The translations under genes were made by a program, and so were the position numbers. Positions 1 through 11,309 of a stretch of 64,000 bases of DNA are shown here, in pieces. Under the pieces are notes generated by a model. The model ran no database searches and was not told the origin of the DNA. It saw only the letters and a list, made by a program, of their open reading frames with translations. Origin of the DNA: Sepiola atlantica (lineage: Eukaryota > Mollusca > Cephalopoda > Sepiida > Sepiolidae); assembly GCA_963556195.1 (NCBI GenBank), contig OY744516.1, positions 28,302,183-28,366,182 of the forward strand, given 5' to 3'. Every line of letters starts with the position of its first letter. Position 1 is the stretch's first letter.

Positions 1-250
1 TATGAGTGCCTCTGCTGGTGATAGACCATTCTTCAGCCCCATTTGGTGTTATTCAATATGAAAGGAGTAAAGCATGTAGTATCTCCTCTGTTGTTCCCTC
101 CCCTCTTGCTTTTAGTAGTGCCCTTTTGAATGTGTCTACAAATCTTTTGGCTCGTCCGTTGGATTGAGGATGATACGGTGGCAACAGAAAGTGTGTTATG
201 CTGAATGTAACCATGGGTTGATGGCTGACGAGCACGCAACATGGTGCGCA
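1..250 (-). pseudogene. Ty3/Gypsy integrase remnant (C-terminal part of pol)
   Basis: Read on the minus strand, this encodes the end of a Gypsy-type integrase core: a PPYHPQSNG motif followed by an A-K/E-RFVDTFKRAL stretch and an EEILHALLLSY stretch, the usual conserved block of K02A2.6-like Gypsy integrases. The frame then hits a TGA at about 53-55. The expected next block, NGLSPAEALI, is present at 1-30 but in another frame. So the copy carries a stop and a frameshift and is dead. It is cut by the window edge on its 3' side. Family assignment is from motif recall and is firm; clade within Gypsy is not determined. Confidence 0.85.
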
Positions 251-516
251 ATTTCTGCTTAGGACTTTTGTATTGTGAGGACCCGAACCTTGCTGCTGCT
301 GGACCACCAGGCGGGAGATGCTGTGTAGAGAAGTAGGGAGCCTGTTGTTGAGGCTGTGGCGATCCATACCAATTGGAGTGGGGTCCTGGCTGGTACACCT
401 TTGGTAGGTAATTGACTCGGTGGTGAATTGGTGCTTGCTGCATGTAAGAGGTGGTTGGTCGAGTGTTCCGCCGCCGTTGCTGTTTCTTCTTTGTTGTTCC
501 CTCCCCTCTTTTGCAA
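200..516 (-). pseudogene. Pro/Gln-rich frame joined to the Gypsy integrase remnant
   Basis: Just upstream (minus strand) of the integrase block lies an open frame rich in Pro, Gln, Ser and Tyr (for example PQPQQQAPYF and LPPGGPAAARFG). Such composition is common in gag or nucleocapsid spacers. In an intact Gypsy element about 2-3 kb of protease, RT and RNase H would separate gag from the integrase end, so if this is gag the element has a large internal deletion. It could equally be unrelated low-complexity sequence. A 17-bp purine stretch (AGAGGGGAGGGAACAAC on the minus strand) occurs both here near 490-515 and in the integrase block near 90-110. Confidence 0.3.
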
Positions 517-559
517 AAGTTGCCGTGGAATGCCAGCGTCTAGTGAATCTAATCATGAT

Positions 560-1080
560 TCAACTATGGTACAACAAGCATCAGCATCCATGGTAAACAC
601 AGTTCAAAAACAACGTCGGTTCACCTCACCGACTTCAAAATCTGTCCAGCGCCTAACGATAAACTACAAATTAGTCCAAGAAAGATCGAAAACCGTTTCC
701 TGCCCCTTTAAGTCGAAATGTTACATGTTTGGTTTATGACATTTGGTTTATGACATAGAAGAGCTCTCGTCCGTTGACCCGAAACGAGGCGATGTGTTAT
801 TTACTACCATTCGCGTTCTCCATTGTGTCGCCGCTGCTATGCTGACTATTCGTACTACCTTGTTGTGCTTCGTTTCGCCTCGCCGTGTGTCGCGACTCTT
901 CGTACTAACCTTGTCGCATGCAGCTTGATATTGTGTCGGACTGCTATCTGTCTGTCGCTCGCCGCATCACTCCGCGTCTCTTCATATCGGCGGTTTTCCT
1001 CGCAAGCTGAAATCAATCTTTCAACTACAATAAAGTATAACAAGGTTTTTACTGTTTTTAATTCAGAGCCATTTTTTTAT
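560..1080 (+). other. Non-coding stretch, possibly LTR-derived
   Basis: No recognisable protein. The stretch is CpG-richer than its surroundings, holds a 15-bp direct repeat (TTTGGTTTATGACAT twice, about 726-756) and an AATAAAG polyadenylation-like signal near 1028. It lies next to the Gypsy remnant, so a worn LTR is possible, but no matching second copy and no clear TG...CA ends were found. Confidence 0.2.
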
Positions 1081-1089
1081 TTACTATCT

Positions 1090-2070
1090 AATTAGACGAC
1101 AATGAGCAATCGTTGTTTAAGAGAGGGAGAGATAGCTTACGCTAGTATAGCTAACTACTTAGTAATTTGTACAGGGAGGAAAAGGGTGATTCACTCTGGC
1201 TCTTATATTGAGGATTCGGAATCCCTTAACTTGTAACAGCTACATAGCTATCATTGTTCTCTTGTCGGCTTCCAGTCGAGAACTGTTGAAATCTCAATTT
1301 AGTTTTCTCACGGCGAAAACTCTGACGTCACGAAATCTCGTGATCAACACCAGGTGTGACCTAAACTTTGACCCTCCGGGTCTCGTCACTGTCACCGTGA
1401 GAAAACCGTCGTACCAAATTGCACGCGGTGACTCCGCTACAATTCGGGCAAATCAAACCCGCCCTTAACAGATGCGTCCAATTCCATCGGACCATTATCT
1501 AACAAAAATCCAAACGCATATGTACAGATGAATCTCATCCTCGTCGCCAACTTTTATATCCTCGTAATTTAGGTTATAATAAATAATAACTTCTAAATAA
1601 ATGGATGAACTATCAAGAGTAACGTTTAACAGATTTATTAAAACTGAACACAGAATGAATTAACTCATTAATTAGCCGCTGGATGCGAACGTTATATTCA
1701 CCGTCTGATGCCGTGATCTTTGTTTATCTTTTCTCTCTGAGCAGCCGACCGTTTTCAAGGGCGGTAACTCTTAACTCCCGAAATGGTTCAAGGGAGGTAA
1801 ATCCGTTTTCGGTAGTTGTCATAACACATTTGAATTAATTTTTCATTAGATATTTTTTCCGCTTTTCTATTATCATTAACTTAAATCTCGGGCTACACTG
1901 ATTATGTACAGCTTGTTATTTATAAAGTGTACAAGTTAAAAAGAAAAAATTCGAACGTAATTTTGCAAAGACGTACACGATAATTATAAAGAAGACTAAC
2001 AAAACAATGAAGCACTAAATCCTCGGTAGTAACCAGCCACAGAGAATAGGCTAAATAAAAATAATATAAT
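1090..2070. other. AT-rich sequence without recognisable features
   Basis: Short open frames here (for example the 86-codon frame at 1208-1468) resemble nothing I know and have no splice or start context. Nothing else is supported. Confidence 0.5.
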
Positions 2071-2074
2071 ATAA

Positions 2075-2485
2075 TCCGCATTTTTCTCAAAGCATCCTAG
2101 AGATTTTTACAAAAATCATTGGAAAAAAATTGGTAACACAAAATAAATATAGTGGAGATTTAAACAGAAACAAAATATGAATAACTCACTCTACTGTACT
2201 AAACTTAGAACAGAAGATAATAGGATATAATTCTCGCAAAATAAACGGATTTCAAATGGATAATACCCACGCCGCATTTTACAGGAAAGGTAACTACATA
2301 ATAAAGAATAACTGCCCATTTGCTAATAACTATAAGCAAGACAATACAGTATATAAATGCATGATAACATCAGGCGATAAAAATAATACTTATTTCTCTA
2401 ATAACAATAACAATGATGTACCAACAAATAGAGATGAACTGTAACAATAATAGAGTCGACATAAATAATAATGATAATAATAATG

Positions 2486-2540
<55 letters not shown>

Positions 2541-2830
2541 GACATACACTTACATCGGGTCAACTGCACACACGATTAAATTAAGATATCAACGCATAAT
2601 GATGCATGCTCTAATCTAGATCAAAGCACATATACGAACTAAAGAGAAAACGAATTACACATAGCATTAAATGGTCTATAATAAAAATCAATGGCTTATC
2701 AACCAAAAGTTAGATATTGCATCTCGGCTTGGAAGAATCGTTAGCTATTATAAATTATAAACATAACCTTATACACAAGAAAGATACAATTATTTCTTAC
2801 TGTATGCATTAGAAAAATAGCGTAATATAA
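2075..2830 (+). pseudogene. Penelope-like element fragment: RT tail, Cys linker, GIY-YIG
   Basis: The forward frame carries, in order, the end of the RT extension (NPHFS, an IGKK block, LNRNKI followed by a stop, NLEQKIIGYNS), the linker with an NNCPF motif and TVYKC (about 2300-2360), then GIY-YIG nuclease residues TYIGSTAHTIKLRYQ (about 2545-2590), and after a frameshift near 2620 the downstream conserved parts (ELKRKRITHSIKWSII, then a degraded LGLEESLAII). This order, RT then CxC/CP linker then GIY-YIG, is the hallmark of Penelope-like elements. A trinucleotide array has expanded in frame between linker and GIY-YIG. At least two stops and one frameshift make it non-functional. Compare the better copy at 26470-27754. 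Confidence 0.8.
2464..2540. repeat. (AAT)n microsatellite inside the PLE fragment
   Basis: About 25 AAT/GAT triplets, nearly pure at the right end. In the PLE reading frame it would encode a run of Asn, placed between the Cys linker and the GIY-YIG motif. Confidence 0.95.
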
Positions 2831-4690
2831 TGAATTAAAAACATTAATCACATTCACATTGAAATAAAAACATCCATTCATAGTAGCTCACCGAATCGAA
2901 AAGTGAATTATAAATATAGTATTGATAGTTTTTCCTAAATAAATTTGAAATAAATGAAATCTTTCTGAATACTTAGTAATCAAAAATAAATAAATAAATT
3001 ATCCATCTATACATTTCCCAAAAGTGATAAAATATAATTATTTCTATTTCACCAGAAATATAATTTAACAGCAATGTTAAAAGTAATTAAATAGTGTTTA
3101 TCAAATTCACAGTACAAGTAAAAGCACATAGAACACCCTACACAATAATAATTAGATAATAAATCCGTTATTCGTATTTTGTTTTGTAATATAACATTGA
3201 ATATAAATTTAAGTAAGTAACCTCGATAAAAAACAGATTAGTAATTGATTAATTATTAATTTAAATAAAACTAGAATAAGGTATGCAATAATTTACTTTT
3301 CCAATAGTAATACATTGGTAGAAACGGATGTACGAATTATTATTTACGTATTAGTGATAAACATATTTATATACAGATAAATACTTTATATATGTTGCTA
3401 ACATAAACTAAAATACACTAATAATTGATTGATTTTGTTTAATTGTAATTAAACAAAATCAATCAATTATTAGTGTGTATTATTACAGAGAGTAGTTAAG
3501 AAGGGTTATCTGCTCTTCACCGAGAAATACTTGAAAAATATTTTGTTGAAATGCTCTTGTAAATTCAATACTCTCGTAGTCAGGTAATTGATTATAGCAA
3601 AATATTTATTATCGCCACTTATAATAACTTCTCCAACCCCTGGTTAAATTCAAACTGGCAAACTTTTACATTTCACCCGTACCAACGAATGCAACAAAAT
3701 TTACCCGGTGAGCTACCCGTCTAAAAAGTTGTTTTTTTTTCAAATCATATCAAGAGAAACAATTACACTAAATTGCTACGGTTTTCCCTACACTAAACAT
3801 GTGAAGTAATGAACACTAAAAGACCGAAAGACGCTATTTCTGATATCTCTTAAACAATAATGCTTTTAGTCTGATTATTGATGTGTTTATCAAGTCAGCA
3901 ATTTATGTTTAACTACTAATATCAGTGTCGAGGTAGAAATGATTGATTCCACCAGAAGTGATTCCGACCCAGAATAACGTGACAGCAATACGATATAAAT
4001 CTTAAGAGGTAACTTTTCGTCTTAAATCGTGCGCTAGATGGAGTCATATTAATTACCACACTGACTAGTAATTCTGCATATCTTATAACAAAAAAATGAT
4101 AATATTTTGTATTCTGAATACCAAATATATAAAACACAAAAAACAGAATATTCATACAATAAACGTACTAAAAAAATCTAACTAAAACGCGTTCACTGTT
4201 TTCGGTTTCGTTGTTAAAAAATGAGTGATTCGGTTTCCAGTAGTTATTTACAGACAGCTGCAGCTTGCATATAAACGTTTCGATCGAGCAAAAAAGTTCT
4301 TAATAGTAACCTGACTATTCTTTCATTAATTGAGACAACTTAGTTCTTCTATATTACTTACAATTCACGTAATTACAAATTTTTTATTCCTGTTATTTTA
4401 CTCTCTATTTAAAATCGGCATTAATAACATTACTTTTATTCGGTTTATAGTGCATTTAACTGTCAGACAGACGTGTTTTTATTTAATTCGCCCGTAGAAT
4501 AAACAACAAACCGACTTCCATGTCACCTACGCACGCGCATAAGCACTTTAAGCGAACAAAAAACTAATTCATTATGCCTGATACGCATATTACACTATTT
4601 TAGTACAATATATTTCAAATCACACAATACGCTACAAGCTACATAAGTTATATTCATGCACTCTTTTAACGCATTTGTTACATCTTATGT
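2830..4690. other. AT-rich sequence with one perfect hairpin
   Basis: Apart from the inverted repeat at 3416-3475 I see no gene, RNA or element. Open frames are short and unstructured. Confidence 0.5.
3416..3475. repeat. Perfect inverted repeat, 29-bp arms
   Basis: Arms at 3416-3444 and 3447-3475 are exact reverse complements with only GT between them. Homology continues outside with a 2-bp indel. It would extrude as a tight cruciform. It may be the centre of a fold-back element or a remnant of replication-slippage palindrome formation; no transposon ends are visible. Confidence 0.9.
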
Positions 4691-4697
4691 CTCTAAT

Positions 4698-4738
4698 CAT
4701 ACTACCACCACTACTACAACAACAACTAATAATAACAT

Positions 4739-4822
<84 letters not shown>

Positions 4823-4850
4823 AAGAAGAAGAAGAAGAAGAAGAAGAAGA
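4698..4850. repeat. Compound ACC/ACA, AAT and AAG trinucleotide array
   Basis: A run of ACC/ACA triplets passes into about 18 ATA/AAT triplets and then about 19 GAA triplets. The switch TAATAAGAAGAAG near 4790 suggests the second array arose by point mutation in the first. Confidence 0.95.
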
Positions 4851-4909
4851 GTCGATTTACGAGAGATTAGAAAGGGGGCCTTAGTTTTACTCTCGTCAGG
4901 CTCGTAACT

Positions 4910-6025
4910 CTCGTTTCATTTATTTTGTCATTTAGTCCTCACATTCCATAGACGATGCTTCTGACAAAAGTGGAAAATTGCTGTTTTCAGAGTCGGAATC
5001 AAACACTTTTCGTTGGCTAATTCTTTATCTGGAATTAGTATTTTTGCTTTAGTTTCTTGCATCAGGTGGCTTCATGTGTTGTCTAGAGCGATTTCCATGC
5101 CAAAAAATTAAACAGGATATTCGGACGTTGGTAACAAAAAAAAACACATTTAATTTGGTTTAAAATCTTTAACTTTTTTATTTAAAAAAAAAAACAATCG
5201 CTGAAATTCGACAGTTTTTTCTAATGATGCCGGTATTATAACCGCTTCCTATGTTCTCTTCAGAGAAAGAGAGAGTGGTAGATAGAGAGAAAAATAGAGA
5301 GATAGAGGAGGAATAGAGAATAGATGAATTAATAGAAGGGAATATGAAGAGCAGAACAGTTTTCTTAATATATACATATTTAACGGAAGAGAAGGCTACG
5401 AGAGCTAATAAAGCAATATTGATAGGATAAATAGCTTCATGTGTAGAGAAAGAGGGGGAATAAAAGCTACATTTATAAAGAGAGAAGTAAAAAGAGCTAC
5501 AAGCATGTAATGATATGTCATGTGGGATTTGTGTGTGTTGTATAGACGAGGAGGGTTGTACTAGTAAGTACATCATGCTGTTTAGAGTTGGATGCTTGTA
5601 TACACAGTGATCAACCTTCATTTTATAGCAAAGCAGAGTAGTTGATAATCTGTATAACAAAGTTATCACGTAGAAGTCAGAAACACATACTTATTAACAG
5701 AAAAAAAGAGAATGTGTCAGACAATTCTATTAATGTACATTTATCCGTTAGCCTGTGTCAATTTTCCGGGTGTATTTTTATTATATAACGTCTGTAGGTG
5801 TGTCTTAACGTTGCTACGTGAGCTGATTTAAACAATCATATTCAATAAATAAAATTGCCACACCCTATCTTAAATTAATTGAACGTTCACACATATTATA
5901 TCTATATATTAATACGCTAACGTGTACTACCTACCTACCTGTTTCGAGGAAGGTGGCTGGGATGAGGGGGCGAGCGGGAAGACAGTGGGGCGAGTGAGAA
6001 GGAGGCAACCGGTCAAGGGGAAGGG
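4910..6025. other. No recognisable gene
   Basis: Holds a purine-rich stretch at about 5265-5350 and a G-rich, GA-rich stretch at about 5940-6028 just before a TA array. The 163-codon minus-strand frame at 5178-5669 is Ser/Leu/Tyr-rich, reads through purine-rich DNA, and resembles no family. Confidence 0.5.
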
Positions 6026-6029
6026 GATG

Positions 6030-6066
<37 letters not shown>
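6030..6066. repeat. (TA)n microsatellite
   Basis: About 18 uninterrupted TA units next to a G-rich stretch. Confidence 0.97.
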
Positions 6067-6067
<1 letters not shown>

Positions 6068-6323
6068 TTTGCTCACTTTGCATATAACTAAATTTAACTA
6101 AATATATCCCAGATTACAAACCTTTAAGTCTAACAGCTGTGTTCCAATATTCATAATGATCGGTTAATTAGTTTATAAATGAATCTTACACAAAGAAATG
6201 TGTAAGCATATGCGCGTACCTAACTTTAGATTGATAGAGCTAAAACGCTAAAAGTTAAGACCAATATATTGCTTTCTTTATGAAATTAATTTTTACTAGC
6301 GGGACCCAGTGGAAATTCCACGG

Positions 6324-6450
<127 letters not shown>

Positions 6451-6469
6451 CTTGATATCTAGACACTTA

Positions 6470-7650
6470 TTTATTCGAATTTATGTTGCCTGATTATGTT
6501 AAGCCGAAGAGTTTGAATGCTGGACTTACGGAAAGAGTGCTAGCACTCATGACAATAAGCGAGTGGCAACATTTCTTATGATTGTAAAACTAAAAGAGCT
6601 TTGTTTATGTCGCATTGAATGTGTCCACATCCATTTTCGATACCATTTTACTACAAACGTGAGCTCATTTTCTAAAGATTCAACAATTGCTTTTGATATG
6701 TGTGTGAATTTGGTTTGCCCGCATGTCGAGAACGGAGCGTGATGTCATCACCGAATTTACCTCTGAGACACTATTGCATCAGCGAGGACGTTTATGAATA
6801 TCATGAATTATAATGGTTCGAGTATCGACTCCAGTGGCACATCCAAATGGATGTAATATCGTTCGAATATACGGCCATCGTGAACGACCTTGATCTATCT
6901 TTTAGTTGATTATATTAAATATTCGTCCAGTAGTACCTTACAAGCTGATTTCTATGAGAATATCTTTATTTCAGACCGTGTGAAAGGCGTTGGAGATATA
7001 AAGCACTACTGTCCTAGTTAACCCTTGTCTTATCCAGTGTTTGATATATGCGTTCAGAGATGGCCTTTACGTAATCAACATTAAAATGAGATTCTCTAGA
7101 ATTTATACTGCTGGTCAATGAGAAGTTTAGCATTTTCAAAGCAGTGAACTATGACCGTAACGAAGAGTGAGAGTAGGCATATTGGGCGATAATTTTACAG
7201 GCCATTTCTTTAGTTAGAGTTTTTGAAAATTGGTATTATAGAAGCAATGTGCGACTATGAGGCAATCATGATTCTGCAAGGCATTTGTTATAGAACTTGA
7301 AGAGAACAAAGCCAGATCAGAAAAGGATTTCTTTATTATCATAGCGAGAATAAGATCAGATCCACATGCTGTGAAGGTCTCCGTGTTGTTTATGCAGTCA
7401 AGACATGAGAAAGGGTTGATGATAAGAATATCTTGCGCGGGTTTATTCTCAAGTTGAAAATCTGGGAAGGAATGGTTTTCTGAGTTTAAGTAGAGTTGAT
7501 AGCAAATCACTGTCCAAGCATTTTAGTCTTATCTGTTGCCATTCAAGACACTTGATTATGGTTGAGCAATGAGTAATATATTGGTTTACCATTGTTCACC
7601 ACATTATTGTATATTTTCCAGAAATCGCGTGTTTCAAAGTTCTGCGATGC
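6470..7650 (-). pseudogene. CR1/L2-like LINE reverse transcriptase remnant
   Basis: On the minus strand, across several frames, the ordered RT blocks of a CR1/L2-type non-LTR retrotransposon can be followed: FWKIYNNVVN (about 7610), TACGSDLI with Gly for the usual Pro (about 7370), the LYISNAFHTV version of the LDFSKAFDTV block (about 6985), DVPLESILEPL matching GVPQGSVLGPL (about 6840), FINVLADAIVSEV, a FGDDITLRS remnant of the FADD catalytic box (about 6745), and STLSVSPAFKLFGLT near 6500. Many stops and frameshifts separate them. It is the 3' two thirds of an ORF2. The end block is shared with the fragments at 15340-15690 and 58820-59175. An RT of another LINE clade is possible but the block spacing favours CR1/L2. 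Confidence 0.8.
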
Positions 7651-8460
7651 GATGTGATTTTTAGTCATTTCAGTATATCTACTCTTTTAATATTTGTAAA
7701 GAGACATAAACATGCTGCACACTGTTCTCTTCGGGTTAAAGTTAGGCCAGCAGTAGGTACTTTTATCCGACCTGTGCCGGGTATGCCTCTACTTATTTAT
7801 AAGTTTAATAGTAAAAATATCTCTAAAGTATTCATGAGATTTAAATTTCAGCACTTTATAAAACGTACGATCGGCTTATTGTAAAAACTGTTTTTAATTC
7901 AATTATCTTTAAAATATATATACTTATTTTCTTACAAAAGATTAAGTAAAAGTAAAGAGAATAGATCAATAAACGAAAGAAAAATGAAAGTATTAGACTT
8001 CGGAGCAACGATACGTGTATACACTTTGTTATTAATGAACAACACTTCTAAAGATAGCGGCTTGTTAGTAAAGAATTTGAATCATTTAAATAGTCACTGC
8101 AATGCAAATTATTAGACTGCATGACCTTTCTTAGATGTTCTTTCTGTTTTTTTTTTATTTTTCGAACGGAGAGAAAATTTCCTGAGAAAATCGAATTACA
8201 TCGTATTATCTTCAGACATAATAAGAAAATTAAAAAAGAATATTTTTGTAACTTGTTTTGGGCAGAACATCAACTAAAAATACCGAACATTTGCTAAATT
8301 TAAAGAAACTGGAAGCGTAGATGTAAAATAGCATCTTTTTTCTTCACAAAAGTAGACCCGTAAAATAGACACTATCTAACAGTTGAATATATATTAATCA
8401 AATGTGTTAGCACTTTTCGTTTCTCTAAATAAGTGTATTGTCGTTTCCGCCTTTAAACAT
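7650..8460. other. No recognisable gene
   Basis: AT-rich sequence. The 76-codon frame at 7654-7884 looks like chance. Confidence 0.45.
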
Positions 8461-8690
8461 TAGTATACGTTTATTTCCTCTTGATCTGACTGGATGAATC
8501 CTATGTAGCAGTAGGCGTAGATTAAACGTTGACAAATTTCGAGCTCTAGGGGTGGTGCTCTGACGTTATCATGTTTTTTAATGGCTGGATATGTATACGG
8601 CTCGCCACACCGGTATACGTATACAGCACCTGGTATTCTCAAATGGTCACCCAAGTGCTTAACTTACATAATCAATGTGTCAACGTGACT
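8460..8690 (-). mobile_element. SINE-like sequence with a 5S rRNA-like segment
   Basis: On the minus strand, 8620-8663 reads GTTAAGCACTTGGGTGACC, seven bases, then GAATACCAGGTGCTGTA, which follows the 3' third of animal 5S rRNA (GTTAGTACTTGG..GGGTGACC..GGAATACCGGGTG), including the box C promoter region. The 5' two thirds of 5S are absent. A second related copy lies at 20041-20081 on the plus strand with a different tail. This could be a 5S-derived SINE3-type element or a decayed 5S pseudogene; the shared core in two places favours a repeat family. Confidence 0.5.
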
Positions 8691-8699
8691 ATGTTGTAT

Positions 8700-9759
8700 A
8701 TATGTATTTCCTATCAATCGATTATTTATTGAAATAAATATATGCTATAGCGTAAAGTACTAGTACGAACTTGTAATAATCTTATTAGGAAAATACTTAA
8801 TAAATATAATCCACTACAATGAATTTGTTTTTCTTCATACACACACGTCAGCCATTTTGATCTTTCATTAAGACGTGTAAAAAGAATGAATTACGTATTA
8901 ACCTTTCGAAACTTGAATCAAATTTTGGAATATTTACACTGATGAATAGAAAGTGAATTTTTGCTTTAATAATATTTTTTTAAAAACTTAACTTACACAA
9001 AAGTTGCATTAATATAATATTTTTGTTAAATTAATAATTTAATGGTCAAACAATAGCTTAATAAATAATTAAACTTTCAAAAAATGATTTTAAATATTAT
9101 TTTTTTTAAATAATTATTTTTTTAAAGATATTTCAAATATTGGACGGGTAGTTCAACAAGTGTTTATTTTAGTTAAGGCGGAGTTAACAAGTGTTTTGAA
9201 AATAACATGAAATATGAAAAGACAAAAATAATCAGAGGTCAATTCGTTATGACCAGGGTTATTAAACTAAGTGTGAGGAAATATTAACTAGCAGATATTA
9301 CATTACATTACATGTCTCTAAAGAAGGATTATAAGGATTGCAGACACTGAGTTAGGAGCTTGATATGATCAGACGTACTAAGCAATTAATGATAAACGAA
9401 GCGACGATTAGGGTTAGCGTTAGTAATTCAAATCAAAATAGAAAGAACATCATACGATAATATTGCATACACTGAATTTGAATTTGGTAGATAGTGTATA
9501 AAAAGTTGTGCATTAAAATGTTACTTATGCTAAACTGAATCAGAAAAAATATTGTTATGGAAGACTGAATAGTCAATTTTAGTAGCAAGATTAATATGTT
9601 TACTATGTTTTTTAATCATTGACAGTTATCCCCTTTGTTCTGTGCCTGTTTATGTATTGTCGTAAACATATAAGTCTTTAGTTTTACCTGATGTAGTTTC
9701 TGTGGATTTAGAGATCCACTAATATGTGGAGAGATGGCGAAGATATATAAAAATCGGCA

Positions 9760-9760
<1 letters not shown>
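8700..9760. other. AT-rich sequence without recognisable features
   Basis: Only short homopolymer-rich stretches and a single GGGTTAGCGTTAG stretch near 9411. Confidence 0.5.

Positions 9761-9762
<2 letters not shown>

Positions 9763-9815
<53 letters not shown>
9763..9815. repeat. (TA)n microsatellite
   Basis: About 26 TA units. Confidence 0.97.
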
Positions 9816-9819
<4 letters not shown>

Positions 9820-9949
9820 AACGAAAAACCAAAAATCATACTTATGTAATCTATCAACTTTTCGTCTTTATTTCAATACTTCCTCAGAATGATTGGTCTG
9901 AAGAAATAACCCACTAGTCCAAAATATTTAAAATATTAGTTCTATTTTT

Positions 9950-9952
9950 ATC

Positions 9953-9983
<31 letters not shown>

Positions 9984-9998
9984 AATTGTGTACCTCTA

Positions 9999-10038
<40 letters not shown>

Positions 10039-10067
10039 CATATGCATATATATATATGTATATAAAT
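9950..10067. repeat. Interrupted (TA)n microsatellite
   Basis: Two TA tracts with TG/CA interruptions, separated by about 20 bp of unique sequence. Confidence 0.9.
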
Positions 10068-10200
10068 ATAATTATAGATGACTAGATTTAATATAGATTC
10101 AAGAAATATTGTAATCCGACTTCAGAAAGATCGATTCCTACTTACGAGGTGTCTTTCTTGTGCGATCCTGACATAACATTCACATAAATCTTACCCTCAC

Positions 10201-10215
10201 ATACACACAAACACC

Positions 10216-10297
<82 letters not shown>
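10201..10297. repeat. (CA)n-(TA)n compound microsatellite
   Basis: A short CA-rich lead followed by about 36 TA units. Confidence 0.95.
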
Positions 10298-10303
<6 letters not shown>

Positions 10304-10534
10304 AAATAATAAAAGTAATATATTCGTTCTTCTCGGGGAGAGCGCTCTGAGTAAAAAAAAGATTTCTGCCTCGGAAATATGAAAAATCCTATTTTCCTTT
10401 AATTTAATCATCTTCGAAACTGAATATCGTAAACAACTATTATATACCTCTTCTCTATCGACGCAGTTGTCTCTGGTCGAGTGAGCTAAGACCTCCACAA
10501 TCAGTGCTAATCGAAGTTCGGGTTATAACGTCGA

Positions 10535-10620
10535 TGCGTCAGCTATATAAAGCCACACTTATGAGTCTATAAACCGAAACACTTCTCTGTGGATATAAAA
10601 TATTTATGTGAAAAGTAAAT
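10535..10620 (+). repeat. Copy 1 of a short dispersed repeat (SINE-like)
   Basis: The stretch AAGCCACACTTATGAGTC, AACCGAAACACTT, CTCTGTGGATATA aligns with 34345-34420 (CTAGCCACACTCAGGAACCG, CGATACGGTGAAACAG) and 61400-61460 (CTAGCCAAACTAAAGAGCCG, TGATACAGCAAAATAGC, TTCTGTGGAT). Copies 1 and 3 run into TA-rich sequence at the right end. A SINE tail or an element terminus are both possible. Confidence 0.5.
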
Positions 10621-10625
10621 AATAA

Positions 10626-10628
<3 letters not shown>

Positions 10629-10694
<66 letters not shown>
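10629..10694. repeat. (TA)n microsatellite
   Basis: About 32 TA units directly right of the dispersed repeat. Confidence 0.97.
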
Positions 10695-10696
<2 letters not shown>

Positions 10697-11039
10697 AATA
10701 TTTTTCATTAATATTAAAGTCTCTTTACTTACATACGACGACGTTTTAGACTTACATCCTCATCCGTGCAAGAAGTGGTGATTTCAAGCAGTCAGACGGG
10801 TTCAAACGCAGTTAGTAGATTTAGTAGAGAATCACGATATTACACTCGACTCCATTAGACAAACGGAAATCACCACATACATTACTGAAATTAAGATACA
10901 TTAAAAGCCAGAAGCGGGTTCTAACGTTCCGATATCAAAGAGCTATTAAACACGCTAGCGTGTTAGCTTTGCTTCCATAGCTTAACGACCTCAGATATTT
11001 ATTATTTCAGACAGTGATCGACCATTAAGATTTTTTCAT

Positions 11040-11308
<269 letters not shown>

Positions 11309-11309
11309 C

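Noticed and set aside
5178..5669. 163-codon minus-strand frame as a gene
   Set aside because: Low-complexity Ser/Leu/Tyr/Phe composition through purine-rich DNA, with no recognisable motif.
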